11,592 bases of DNA from Clostridia bacterium (GCA_017628935.1 JAGBYC010000146.1:1-11592); one strand, 5' to 3'. Shown: positions 1 through 6,707, counted from the first letter of the stretch. A program made the numbers and translations. The notes: generated from the sequence alone by a model not told the origin.

Positions 1-291
1 AATTTTGAAAAAACAATAAACGGTGATTTACCGGTATTAGTAGACTTTTGGGCTACTTGGTGTATGCCTTGCAGAATGCAAGCACCCGTTCTTGACGAAC
101 TTAGCGAAGAGTTTTCAGGTTATGCGTTAATAGGTAAAGTTAACGTTGATGAAAACGAAAGTTTAGCAATTAAATATAAAGTAAACGCTATACCGTATCT
201 TTGTTTATTTAAAAATGGTGAACTTGTTGCAACTAAAACGGGTTTATCAAGTAAAGAAGACTTAGCGTTACTAATTAAAAGATTTATGTAA
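1..291 (+). CDS. trxA: Thioredoxin, 5' end cut by window edge
   Basis: This is a thiol-disulfide oxidoreductase of the thioredoxin fold, which reduces protein disulfides in the cytoplasm. The reading frame is open from base 1 (NFEKTINGDLPVLVDFWATW), so the true start lies upstream and roughly ten residues are missing. The ATG at 64 sits inside the active site and is not the start. The redox motif is WCMPC (codons at 58-72), where the textbook form is WCGPC. The cis-proline appears in the AIPYLCLF segment and the usual C-terminal helix is present, so the 97 visible residues are close to a full thioredoxin. It ends just before a bidirectional terminator shared with the convergent kinase gene. 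Its upstream partner, often a thioredoxin reductase, is not visible. The family call is secure. Confidence 0.93.
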   Translation, partial: NFEKTINGDLPVLVDFWATWCMPCRMQAPVLDELSEEFSGYALIGKVNVDENESLAIKYKVNAIPYLCLFKNGELVATKTGLSSKEDLALLIKRFM

Positions 292-294
292 TAA

Positions 295-326
295 AAAACG
301 CAACTGCAATTTAGCAGTTGCGTTTT
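295..326. terminator. Bidirectional intrinsic terminator
   Basis: A perfect 13-bp stem (295-307 with 314-326, core CGCAACTGC/GCAGTTGCG) surrounds a 6-base loop. It is flanked by A residues on the left and T residues on the right, so it has a U-tract on both strands. It lies between the thioredoxin stop (291) and the stop of the minus-strand kinase (330), and serves both. Confidence 0.9.
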
Positions 327-329
327 AAT

Positions 330-1229
330 TTAGTTAGGAATTGCAAATTTAATTTTGCGTTCTAAAATTTCTACGTCGAATTCTTTACCTGAAATAATTT
401 CACCGTCGATACAAACGTCAAATTCTTTTTTAGAATAAAGTTTTGCTTTTTTGCCACGACAATAACTAATGAGTTTAGCAATTCGTGTTTGTTCAGGGTT
501 TAAATGTTCGCCTTTTTCATATACTTTAATTAGCGATATAAGGTTAAATACGTTAGTTGGCTTAACAACTAAAACTTCCATAAGACCGTCGTCTACTTGA
601 TAGCGTGGGGCACAGTTATATTTACCACCAGCGTAACCACCGTTAGCAAACGAACCTAAAAGTAACGTTCCACTTTGGTTGATAATTTCGCCTTCTACTT
701 CAACGGTAATTTCATTTTTCATAGCCATAAAAAGTGCGGCAACAATACCTAAAGTGTAAGAATTTTGCGTTCTTTTCTTTTTAAGGTTGTTTGCAACTTT
801 ACAAACGTACGCTTCAAAACCAAAATTAACAACGTTAATTGAATACTTATCGTTAACCTTAATAACGTCAATTTCTTTATTAGGGGCGTTAAGTAATTTT
901 TCAAGGTCGTTAAACATTTTAATGTCGCCAACCGATTTAACAAAGTCGTTACCACTACCACAAGGGAATAAGCCTACGCTTGCGTTGTCGTAACCAACAA
1001 TGCCGTTAACAACCTCGTTTAAAGTACCGTCGCCACCACAAGCATAAAATCTAACTTCGCCATCATATTTAGAAAGATAATTTTTAGTAAATTCGGTAGC
1101 GTCAAGTTCACGGTTAGTTTGGTGAACTTCAATATCGTAGCCACTTTTATAGTTTTCAAGTAACGAATTTATGTATTTAAAATTGTCTTTTTTACCCGCT
1201 TTAGGGTTTATAATAAAAACGTGTTTCAT
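330..1229 (-). CDS. Diacylglycerol/lipid kinase (YegS/DgkB-like)
   Basis: This is a soluble lipid kinase of the DAGK catalytic superfamily (YegS/BmrU/DgkB), which phosphorylates diacylglycerol or a related lipid with ATP at the membrane face. It usually recycles diacylglycerol left over from lipoteichoic acid or polar-lipid synthesis. The 299 residues match the normal length of the family. Visible motifs are INPKAG (about residues 7-12), the nucleotide-binding GGDGTLNEVVNG (65-76) and PCGSGNDF (89-96), and the C-terminal-domain signature APRYQVDDGLMEV. The ATG at 1229 gives the normal N-terminus, but no good Shine-Dalgarno site precedes it; the 5' leader predicted from the promoter is only about 20 bases. 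It is transcribed alone, divergently from the perR-like gene. The exact lipid substrate cannot be read from sequence. Confidence 0.9.
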   Translation of the reverse strand: MKHVFIINPKAGKKDNFKYINSLLENYKSGYDIEVHQTNRELDATEFTKNYLSKYDGEVRFYACGGDGTLNEVVNGIVGYDNASVGLFPCGSGNDFVKSVGDIKMFNDLEKLLNAPNKEIDVIKVNDKYSINVVNFGFEAYVCKVANNLKKKRTQNSYTLGIVAALFMAMKNEITVEVEGEIINQSGTLLLGSFANGGYAGGKYNCAPRYQVDDGLMEVLVVKPTNVFNLISLIKVYEKGEHLNPEQTRIAKLISYCRGKKAKLYSKKEFDVCIDGEIISGKEFDVEILERKIKFAIPN

Positions 1230-1255
1230 AAAGTACCAGTTGTAAAATTTACTTT

Positions 1256-1285
1256 ATTTTAGCACTAATTTCATATTTGTGTCAA
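1256..1285 (-). promoter_or_regulatory. Promoter of the lipid kinase gene
   Basis: On the minus strand there is a perfect TTGACA (bases 1285 to 1280), an 18-bp spacer and TAAAAT (1261 to 1256). This puts the transcript start about 20 bases before the kinase ATG. It is back to back with the perR-like promoter, with about 50 bases between the two -35 boxes. Confidence 0.6.
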
Positions 1286-1333
1286 TTATTTTAGCCTTAT
1301 ATGAAATATTTTAGAAAAATTTCACAAAAACTA

Positions 1334-1362
1334 TTGACAAGTTAAATAGGTGTATTTATAAT
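1334..1362 (+). promoter_or_regulatory. Consensus sigma-A promoter of perR-rbr
   Basis: TTGACA (1334-1339), a 17-bp spacer and TATAAT (1357-1362) match the housekeeping promoter consensus at all twelve positions. Transcription would start at about 1369, right at the edge of the Fur-type operator. Such a strong promoter suits a repressed, derepressible gene pair. Confidence 0.85.
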
Positions 1363-1370
1363 ATTTTTAA

Positions 1371-1385
1371 TGATAATGATTATCA
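1371..1385 (+). promoter_or_regulatory. Fur/PerR-family operator box
   Basis: TGATAATGATTATCA is a perfect 7-1-7 inverted repeat, identical to the minimal Bacillus Fur box TGATAATNATTATCA. The PerR consensus is TTATAATNATTATAA, which differs at one position in each arm. It covers the expected transcript start and lies just before the ribosome binding site, so a bound regulator would block the promoter. Autoregulation by the gene directly downstream is the simplest reading. Confidence 0.85.
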
Positions 1386-1397
1386 ATAAGGAATAAA

Positions 1398-1772
1398 ATG
1401 CGACAAACTATTCAAAAAAAACAAGTATTAAACGCCGTTTTAAATAGTTCAGACCATCCTGACGTTGAAACTATATATAACAGGGTAAAAACAACCTTGC
1501 CTAATATTAGTTTAGCAACTGTATATAGGGTATTGACAAGTTTGTCAAAACAAGGTAAAATATTAAAAGTAGATTGTTTGGGTGGCGATAGGTACGACAA
1601 AACTCTTTGCGTTCACGCTCATTTAAAGTGTGAAAGTTGTGGCAAGGTGGTTGACGTGCACTCAGTTAACGTTGATAATTTATTAAAAACGGCAACTCAA
1701 ACTGAAAATATGCATATTAACGGGGTAGGCGTAATGTTTACCGGTTTATGTGAAAATTGCAATGGTAATTAA
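1398..1772 (+). CDS. perR: Fur-family regulator, PerR type
   Basis: This is a metal-dependent repressor of the Fur family that senses peroxide (PerR) or iron (Fur). The 124 residues have an N-terminal winged helix (NISLATVYRVLTSL is the recognition-helix signature, about 36-49) and a C-terminal dimer/metal domain. By comparison with B. subtilis PerR, the regulatory site is complete: H20, D67, H73, H75 and D86. The structural zinc site is also complete: C78xxC81 and C118xxC121. Asp rather than Glu at the D86 position is the feature tied to peroxide sensing in PerR. The N-terminus is about 17 residues shorter than in B. subtilis PerR. AAGGA (1388-1392) precedes the ATG by five bases. Rubrerythrin follows 33 bases later, which also favours PerR, although the operator is of the Fur form. 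Family is certain, PerR subtype likely. Confidence 0.85.
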   Translation: MRQTIQKKQVLNAVLNSSDHPDVETIYNRVKTTLPNISLATVYRVLTSLSKQGKILKVDCLGGDRYDKTLCVHAHLKCESCGKVVDVHSVNVDNLLKTATQTENMHINGVGVMFTGLCENCNGN

Positions 1773-1787
1773 AGCGTTATGCTTTTT
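1771..1787 (+). terminator. Weak hairpin between perR and rbr
   Basis: A 5-bp stem, AAAGC (1771-1775) with GCTTT (1781-1785), surrounds a GTTAT loop and is followed by T residues. It starts inside the perR stop codon and ends just before the rbr ribosome binding site. It is too weak for a full terminator; it may lower read-through or act as a processing site. It could also be chance. Confidence 0.3.
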
Positions 1788-1805
1788 ATTTAAAGGAGGA
1801 TTATT

Positions 1806-2339
1806 ATGGAACTTAAAGGTACTAAAACCGAAAAGAATTTAATGGAAGCGTTTGCTGGTGAAAGTCAAGCGCGTAACAAATACACTTATTTTGCAAGCGT
1901 TGCTAAGAAAGAAGGCTACGAACAAATTGCTGATTTCTTCTTAAAAACTGCTGATAATGAAAAAGAACACGCTAAACTTTGGTTCAAAGCGCTTGGTGGT
2001 ATTAGTGATACTGCTAACAACCTTATTGCTGCTGCAGAAGGCGAACACGGTGAATGGACTGATATGTATGCAAGAATGGCAAGAGAAGCTGAAGAAGAAG
2101 GCTTTAAAGCGTTAGCTGCTCAATTCCGTGCCGTTGCTGCCGTTGAAAAAGAACACGAAGAAAGATACCAAGCACTTTTAAAAAATATTCAAGAAAACAA
2201 AGTGTTTGAAAAAGAAGGCGTTGTTGTTTGGGAATGCCGTAACTGTGGTCACCTTCATATTGGAACGTCTGCTCCAAAGGTTTGCCCAGTATGTGTTCAC
2301 CCACAAGCATACTTTGAACTTCGTAAAGAAAACTACTAA
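1806..2339 (+). CDS. rbr: Rubrerythrin
   Basis: This is a non-haem iron peroxidase of anaerobes: it reduces hydrogen peroxide to water with electrons from NAD(P)H by way of rubredoxin-type partners. The 177 residues hold an N-terminal four-helix ferritin-like domain with the di-iron ligands E19, E52xxH55, E80, E83 and E114xxH117. The C-terminal rubredoxin-like domain has a Cys4 iron site at C144xxC147 and C160xxC163. The length is normal for clostridial rubrerythrins. A strong AAAGGAGG (1792-1799) precedes the ATG by six bases. Codon use leans to C-ending and GCT/GGT codons more than the neighbours, as expected of an abundant protein. It follows the perR-like gene and probably shares its promoter and operator, so peroxide or iron status would control it. 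Confidence 0.96.
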   Translation: MELKGTKTEKNLMEAFAGESQARNKYTYFASVAKKEGYEQIADFFLKTADNEKEHAKLWFKALGGISDTANNLIAAAEGEHGEWTDMYARMAREAEEEGFKALAAQFRAVAAVEKEHEERYQALLKNIQENKVFEKEGVVVWECRNCGHLHIGTSAPKVCPVCVHPQAYFELRKENY

Positions 2340-2399
2340 AATTTAGGTAATTTTGTTGCTTTTTATAGATTGCTTTTGCATTTTAATTAAAGGTAATAA

Positions 2400-2429
2400 T
2401 TGACTCTAAACTTATTTTATTCATTTAAA
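2400..2429 (+). promoter_or_regulatory. Possible weak promoter for argF
   Basis: TTGACT (2400-2405), an 18-bp spacer and TTTAAA (2424-2429) form the best promoter-like pair between rbr and the carbamoyltransferase gene. The -10 match is poor. If used, the transcript would run straight into the hairpin at 2446, so expression would depend on read-through. Confidence 0.3.
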
Positions 2430-2445
2430 AATTAAACAAAAAAAT

Positions 2446-2477
2446 GGTGCCGTTTTTTAACGGCGCCTAACTTTTTT
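2446..2477 (+). terminator. Terminator/attenuator before argF
   Basis: GGTGCCGTT (2446-2454) pairs with AACGGCGCC (2459-2467), nine base pairs with one G-U, around a TTTT loop. TAAC and six T residues follow. This is the only terminator-like hairpin after rbr, 106 bases past its stop. It ends just before the ribosome binding site of the carbamoyltransferase gene (start 2493), which leaves no room for a promoter between them. It may be a plain rbr terminator with read-through, or a leader attenuator of argF. Confidence 0.7.
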
Positions 2478-2492
2478 AAGGCTGGTATACAA

Positions 2493-3476
2493 ATGAATTT
2501 AAAAGGTAAAAGTTTTTTAAAACTTTTAGATTTTTCTTCTAACGAAATTGAATACTTAATCGACCGTGCAATAGAACTTAAAGCACTTAAAAAACAAGGT
2601 GTTAAACATAAATTGCACGAAGGTAAAAACATCGCGTTAATTTTTGAAAAAACAAGCACTCGTACTAGATGCAGTTTTGAAGTTGCCGCATATGATTTAG
2701 GTATGAACGTAACTTTTTTAGATCCTAAAAGTTCGCAAATAGGCAAAAAAGAAAGTATTGCCGATACTGCACGCGTTTTAGGTAGAATTTACGACGGCAT
2801 TGAATACCGTGGTTTTGAGCAAAAAATAGTTGAAGAACTTGCTTTAAAGTCTGGCGTTCCCGTTTGGAACGGTTTAACTAACGAATTCCACCCAACGCAA
2901 ATTCTTGCCGATATGCTTACAATTAAAGAGCATTTTGGTTCGTTAAAGGGTAAAACGTTAGTTTTTATGGGTGATGCTAGATTTAATATGGCAAACTCTA
3001 TGATGGTAGGTTGCGCTAAACTTGGTATGAACTTTATTGCGTGCGCTCCTAAAGGTTATTTTCCTAACGAAAATCTTATTAAAACGTGTGAAGAAATTGC
3101 AAGTGAAACGGGTGCTACTTTAACCTTTGAAACTGACCCTATTATTGCAACTAAAAACGCCGACGTTATTTATACTGACGTTTGGGTGTCAATGGGCGAA
3201 GACGATAGCGTTTGGGAAGATAGAATTAATAAACTTTATCCTTACCAAGTTAACGGCAAAATTATGTTAAACGCAGGCAAAAACGCTATATTTATGCATT
3301 GTTTACCATCTTTTCACGACCTTAACACTGAAATTGGCAAAACTATTTATGAAAAATACGGCATAACTTCCATGGAAGTTACCGACGAAGTTTTTGAAAG
3401 TGAACAGTCGGTAGTTTTCGACCAAGCAGAAAACAGAATGCATACAATTAAAGCCGTTATGGCAGAAACTTTATAA
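2493..3476 (+). CDS. argF: Ornithine carbamoyltransferase
   Basis: This cytoplasmic enzyme joins carbamoyl phosphate and ornithine to make citrulline in arginine synthesis, or runs in reverse in the arginine deiminase pathway. The 327 residues show the carbamoyl-phosphate site STRTR (55-59, followed by CSFE), HPTQ (133-136), the ornithine loop DVWVSMGE and the catalytic HCLP near residue 270. The C-terminus (EVFESEQSVVFDQAENRMHT) is close to the E. coli ArgF/ArcB type. The length is normal. No arginine deiminase or carbamate kinase gene is in view, so an anabolic role is only the default; arcB is the alternative name. The ribosome binding site is poor (AAGG at 2478-2481, 11 bases from the ATG) and sits directly behind a terminator hairpin, which suggests low or conditional expression. 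It is a single-gene unit closed by its own terminator. Confidence 0.95.
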   Translation: MNLKGKSFLKLLDFSSNEIEYLIDRAIELKALKKQGVKHKLHEGKNIALIFEKTSTRTRCSFEVAAYDLGMNVTFLDPKSSQIGKKESIADTARVLGRIYDGIEYRGFEQKIVEELALKSGVPVWNGLTNEFHPTQILADMLTIKEHFGSLKGKTLVFMGDARFNMANSMMVGCAKLGMNFIACAPKGYFPNENLIKTCEEIASETGATLTFETDPIIATKNADVIYTDVWVSMGEDDSVWEDRINKLYPYQVNGKIMLNAGKNAIFMHCLPSFHDLNTEIGKTIYEKYGITSMEVTDEVFESEQSVVFDQAENRMHTIKAVMAETL

Positions 3477-3480
3477 AATT

Positions 3481-3505
3481 AACCGTAAGATTTCTTACGG
3501 TTTTT
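3481..3505 (+). terminator. Intrinsic terminator of argF
   Basis: AACCGTAAG (3481-3489) pairs perfectly with CTTACGGTT (3494-3502) around a four-base loop and runs into a T-tract. It begins four bases after the argF stop codon. Confidence 0.88.
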
Positions 3506-3529
3506 ATTTGTATAATTTTGCGCTACTTA

Positions 3530-3558
3530 TTGATATTTACGTTTTAATATGTTAATAT
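3530..3558 (+). promoter_or_regulatory. Probable promoter of the five-gene operon
   Basis: TTGATA (3530-3535), a 17-bp spacer and TAATAT (3553-3558), with an extended -10 TGT directly before it (3550-3552). It lies between the argF terminator and the first gene of the operon, about 29 bases before its ATG. No operator-like repeat was seen. Confidence 0.45.
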
Positions 3559-3586
3559 ATTAGTAGTTATAAAAGTAGGAGTAGTT

Positions 3587-3772
3587 ATGTTTTTACCTAA
3601 AAATAGCGATATTTTATTAAGTTTAATAAACACTATGCTTAGAGATAAATATTCGTCGCTTAACCTTCTTTGTGATGAAGAAGACGTGTCGGTTGATAGC
3701 ATCGTTACTCCACTTGAAAATGCAGGATATTATTATAACGAAGAGTTAAACGCCTTCGTTTTAAAGGATTAA
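3587..3772 (+). CDS. DUF4250-like small protein
   Basis: This 61-residue soluble protein of unknown function resembles the DUF4250 family of clostridia and other anaerobes. The pattern is an N-terminal LPKNSDILLSLINTMLRDKYSSL, then LCDEEDVS and a C-terminal GYYYNEELNAFV. This looks like a small helical, possibly helix-turn-helix-like fold (SSLNLLCDEEDVSVDSIVTPLENAGY), but no DNA-binding role is shown. AGGAG (3577-3581) precedes the ATG by five bases. It is the first gene of a tightly spaced operon; the next start is one base past its stop, so the two are probably translationally coupled. The family name is from memory of its pattern. Confidence 0.75.
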   Translation: MFLPKNSDILLSLINTMLRDKYSSLNLLCDEEDVSVDSIVTPLENAGYYYNEELNAFVLKD

Positions 3773-3773
3773 A

Positions 3774-4658
3774 ATGAAAAAGGGTATTATAATAGTAAAC
3801 GCATATTGTGATTTACCGTCTATGCTTAACCAAGCAAATAGGCTTAAAGAAGAGTTTTCGCTTTTAGGTGTTAACGCAGAAATTATTAAAAACGGTTACG
3901 ACGTGTATTTAAACGAAACTGGCGATATTATTAGTAATTTAGATAGCGTTGATTTTTGCGTTTATCTTGATAAAGATAAATATTTAGCGTCTATGCTTGA
4001 AAAAAAAGGCGTAAAAACTTTTAACAGTATATCGACGATTACAGCGTGTGACGATAAAATGCAAACTTATATTGCGCTTTCTAACAATAAAATAAATATG
4101 CCTACAACTTTTTCGTCTCCACTTAACTATACGGGTGACGACGTTAGTAAAGAAGAACTTTCAAAAGTTGCAAGCGTTTTAGGGTATCCGTTAGTAATTA
4201 AATTAAGTTACAGTTCGCTTGGTAAAGGCGTGTTTTTAGCTGAAGATATCGAACAATTCAATTTCATTGTTAACTGGCATAAAAGGGAAGCGAAAATTTA
4301 TCAAAAATACATCGCGTCTAGTTACGGCACGGACGTTAGAATTATTTGCATAGGTAAAAAATTCGTTTCGGCAATGCAAAGAAAGTCGGAAACTGATTTT
4401 AGGTCGAATGCTGAACTTGGTGGTAAGGGGTATCCTTATACGCCAAACGCTGAATTTATTGCCGTTGCTGAAAAGGTTGCTGAAATTTTAAACCTTGATT
4501 ATATGGGAATTGACCTTTTATTTGGTGAAAACGGTGAACCTATCGTTTGCGAAGTTAATTCTAACGCGTTTTTTGGCGTAATGGAACAAGTTTCTGGCGT
4601 TAACGTTGCAAAAAAATACGCTGAATATATTATAAAAACCGTTTACGGTAAGGAGTAA
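3774..4658 (+). CDS. RimK-like ATP-grasp ligase
   Basis: This is an ATP-grasp enzyme of the RimK type. Such enzymes use ATP to join a carboxylate, often a protein or peptide C-terminus, to an amino acid such as glutamate. The 294 residues match the length of the family. An N-terminal pre-grasp domain (1-100) is followed by the ATP-binding part: VIK with K143, the glycine-rich SSLGKGV (147-153), YGTDVRI with D187/R189, FRSNAELGGKG (209-219), and the magnesium ligands D247, E260, N262 and N264 (MGIDLLF, CEVNSN). All core residues appear intact. AAAGGA (3763-3768) lies in the last codons of the upstream gene. The substrate is unknown: ribosomal S6, a cofactor or a peptide are all possible, and no obvious peptide substrate is encoded beside it. 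Family is secure, specificity open. Confidence 0.88.
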   Translation: MKKGIIIVNAYCDLPSMLNQANRLKEEFSLLGVNAEIIKNGYDVYLNETGDIISNLDSVDFCVYLDKDKYLASMLEKKGVKTFNSISTITACDDKMQTYIALSNNKINMPTTFSSPLNYTGDDVSKEELSKVASVLGYPLVIKLSYSSLGKGVFLAEDIEQFNFIVNWHKREAKIYQKYIASSYGTDVRIICIGKKFVSAMQRKSETDFRSNAELGGKGYPYTPNAEFIAVAEKVAEILNLDYMGIDLLFGENGEPIVCEVNSNAFFGVMEQVSGVNVAKKYAEYIIKTVYGKE

Positions 4659-4660
4659 TT

Positions 4661-5113
4661 ATGATTATAGATAAAGTTGAAAATATTTGTAGATACGACT
4701 ACGTTCCGTTTGCTTACAAAGTTCAAGAATTTTTAAACGGTAACGACGTTAAAACTATGGCTAATGGCAAGTATGATTTAGGCGACGATTGTTACGTTAA
4801 CGTTAGTGAGTACGTTACTAAAGAAGAAGATGAAGACGGTTTAGAACTTGAAGCACACGTTAATTATTTAGACGTTCAATTAACCGTTGTAGGCGAAGAA
4901 CTTTTATATTATCAAGCAATTGAACTTGGCGAAAGTATTATCGACTACGATAAAAATAAAGACGTAGAGTTTTTTAGTGTTGAATGGGCTAACCAAGTAA
5001 CGTTATACCCTGGTAATATGGCGATAATTTTCCCTAACGACTTACACGTTGGTGGGTTAATAAGCGAAAATGCTGAAAAGGTTAAAAAATTAGTGTTTAA
5101 ACTTAAAATATAA
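4661..5113 (+). CDS. YhcH/YjgK/YiaL (EbgC-like) family protein
   Basis: This 150-residue cupin-like protein belongs to the YhcH/YjgK/YiaL family (DUF386), which includes the EbgC beta subunit of evolved beta-galactosidase and the sialic-acid protein NanQ. Members are thought to act on free sugars, for instance by speeding anomer conversion. The family pattern is clear: LEAHVNYLDVQ with E64, H66, D71 and Q73, then VVGEE, then IIFPNDLHVGG with H129, and the closing VKKLVFKLKI. These are the likely metal and active-site residues. AAGGAG (4650-4655) precedes the ATG by five bases and lies inside the end of the ligase gene, two bases of gap. No sialic acid or galactoside genes are nearby, so its substrate cannot be inferred from context. 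Confidence 0.85.
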   Translation: MIIDKVENICRYDYVPFAYKVQEFLNGNDVKTMANGKYDLGDDCYVNVSEYVTKEEDEDGLELEAHVNYLDVQLTVVGEELLYYQAIELGESIIDYDKNKDVEFFSVEWANQVTLYPGNMAIIFPNDLHVGGLISENAEKVKKLVFKLKI

Positions 5114-5949
5114 TGAGTAAAAGTAGTAAACCCGTAGCAACTAACACAATTAAGTTGCAAAAAATTAAAAAAATTTGTTTGCGCGCGTTAAAAATCATAG
5201 CATTATTAGCGCTTTTTGTGGTGTCTTATGCTATATCGTACTATCTTAACGGGTTTGAAGAAACTAATAAAAAATTAATTACCTTGCTTGTTTTAGGTGT
5301 GGCAGGGTACGTGCTTTTTTACGTAATTTACACAATTTTTTACGTAATTACAAAAATTAAACTTAGTTTAAAAAATAAGCGTGCAACTAAAAACGTTGTT
5401 AATTGTGATGAAGAAGCGGCTAAAATTATGCAAAACCAAAAGTATCAATTTAATTTTGATACAAACCTTACCTTTAACGATAATTTAAATAGCTATTTAT
5501 CGCAAACGGTAGTAATGGTTGAAGACGTAGCCAACGTATACTCAATAGGTGGTAAATACGCATTTTTAAACTATACCGTTTACGACGCTATTGACGTAGT
5601 TAGCAACGCTATTGACGTATTGCACGATAAAATCGACGGATTTTTAACAAGCAAAGCGCTTGTTCCGTTTAAGTTTTACGATAAACCTATTTCTTTCGTT
5701 TCAAGTGAACTTAATAAACTTATTTATGAAGAAGAAAAAACACCTGTAATTGAAGAAGAGGTTAAGCCTAAAAAAACGTCGGCAATTAAAGAAAAATTAA
5801 TGCAAATAGGCGCAAAAGCAGGTAAAACCGTATTGCGTAAACCTATCAATAATTTAGCAAATTCTATTACTGAATTTTTTGCCAGTGAAAGCGTTAGAGT
5901 ATACGGTAAAAACGGTAAAATGCCAAAGAAAATTAAGGAGAAAAAGTAA
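5113..5949 (+). CDS. Unknown membrane protein, two N-terminal helices
   Basis: I do not recognise this 278-residue protein. It has a basic N-terminus, two membrane helices (about 27-45 and 55-80) joined by a short NGFEETNKK loop, and a basic stretch after the second. By the positive-inside rule both ends face the cytoplasm, leaving a cytoplasmic domain of about 190 residues. That domain holds EDVANVYSIGG (about 137-147), KPISF (191-195), an acidic-then-basic linker (EEEKTPVIEEEVKPKK) and a very basic tail. Its start overlaps the upstream stop by one base (TAATG) with no clear ribosome binding site, so translation is probably coupled. It shares a motif layout with the next gene and may be a diverged paralogue. 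No enzymatic motif was seen. Confidence 0.75.
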   Translation: MSKSSKPVATNTIKLQKIKKICLRALKIIALLALFVVSYAISYYLNGFEETNKKLITLLVLGVAGYVLFYVIYTIFYVITKIKLSLKNKRATKNVVNCDEEAAKIMQNQKYQFNFDTNLTFNDNLNSYLSQTVVMVEDVANVYSIGGKYAFLNYTVYDAIDVVSNAIDVLHDKIDGFLTSKALVPFKFYDKPISFVSSELNKLIYEEEKTPVIEEEVKPKKTSAIKEKLMQIGAKAGKTVLRKPINNLANSITEFFASESVRVYGKNGKMPKKIKEKK

Positions 5950-6699
5950 ATGGATGAAATTTTATTAGTAGTGTCTAACGTTGCTTTTATCTTCTTTATA
6001 ATAGCCAGCGTTTTCTTTGGATTTTCGCTTGCAGTTCAGTCGTTAATTACTAAAGTAATTAAAAACGTAAACGCCGAATCAGATAAAAACTATTTAAAAG
6101 TGCCAGAGGCTGAACGTGAAGTTTGCAACGAAGTTATTAGTGACGTAGCGTTTAAACTTTCAAAACTTTCTGACGAACAAAAAAGAATTAAACAAATTAA
6201 ATCAACTAACAAAATTCGCAAGTTTTTTAGGCTTAGCGAAATTCCCGTTGAAGAAACAACCGTTACGGTAAAAGACGTTGCCGCTACCGTTTTAGACGGG
6301 GTTGCAGTTGCTTTTTACGGTACTACAGAAAACAAGCCTCACCTTAATTTTAGCGAGCGTGAAATTTTTAAAATTTTAACTACGTTAAAAAACAGGGTAA
6401 AAGACGTTTTAACGGCTACTAACGTTATTTGGCTTAAAGAATTACCTATTTCCTTTTTTGTTATTTGCTATAACGTTTACGGTATGGTTGATAAAATTAA
6501 AAACAAACCACTTGTGTTATTACTTGTTAAAATTATAGATTTTTGTTTATGGTTTTCACGCATATTGTCGCCGGTTGGTATAGGTAAATATTTAGTGAAC
6601 GACCTTTCAAAAGACGGGTTAAACGGTGTAATTAACTCTACAATTTCATCAGTTATTGTTAAAGAACTTGCCGTTATTTATTACGAAAAAAACAATTAA
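5950..6699 (+). CDS. Unknown membrane-anchored protein
   Basis: I do not recognise this 249-residue protein. One strong N-terminal membrane helix (about 4-28) is followed by a charged region (about 40-100) and then a domain with KDVAATVLDGV (108-118), a helical stretch, LPISFFV (165-171) and further hydrophobic segments (for example KPLVLLLVKIIDFCLWF) that may contact the membrane. The DVA and PISF marks are 57 residues apart, against 54 in the preceding protein, suggesting a tandem duplication. The ATG follows the upstream stop with no gap, with AAGGAG at 5935-5940 nine bases ahead. It is the last gene of the operon and is followed by a terminator. No catalytic motif or signal peptidase site is evident. 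Confidence 0.72.
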   Translation: MDEILLVVSNVAFIFFIIASVFFGFSLAVQSLITKVIKNVNAESDKNYLKVPEAEREVCNEVISDVAFKLSKLSDEQKRIKQIKSTNKIRKFFRLSEIPVEETTVTVKDVAATVLDGVAVAFYGTTENKPHLNFSEREIFKILTTLKNRVKDVLTATNVIWLKELPISFFVICYNVYGMVDKIKNKPLVLLLVKIIDFCLWFSRILSPVGIGKYLVNDLSKDGLNGVINSTISSVIVKELAVIYYEKNN

Positions 6700-6707
6700 A
6701 AATTATG

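Noticed and set aside
64..66. ATG at 64 as the thioredoxin start
   Set aside because: It is the Met inside the WCMPC active site; the frame is open to base 1 with clear thioredoxin sequence before it.
749..993. Overlapping ORFs on both strands inside the lipid kinase gene
   Set aside because: They have low-complexity, family-free translations and no ribosome binding sites, and lie wholly within a well-supported gene.
1774..1782. GCGTTATGC shared with 6713-6721 as a repeat element
   Set aside because: Both copies are hairpin loops with two flanking bases; nine bases shared twice in this window is not enough to call a repeat family.
2444..2470. Eight-codon leader peptide (MVPFFNGA) before argF
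   Set aside because: It coincides with the terminator hairpin, has no ribosome binding site and no arginine codons, so it is most likely a by-product of the stem sequence.
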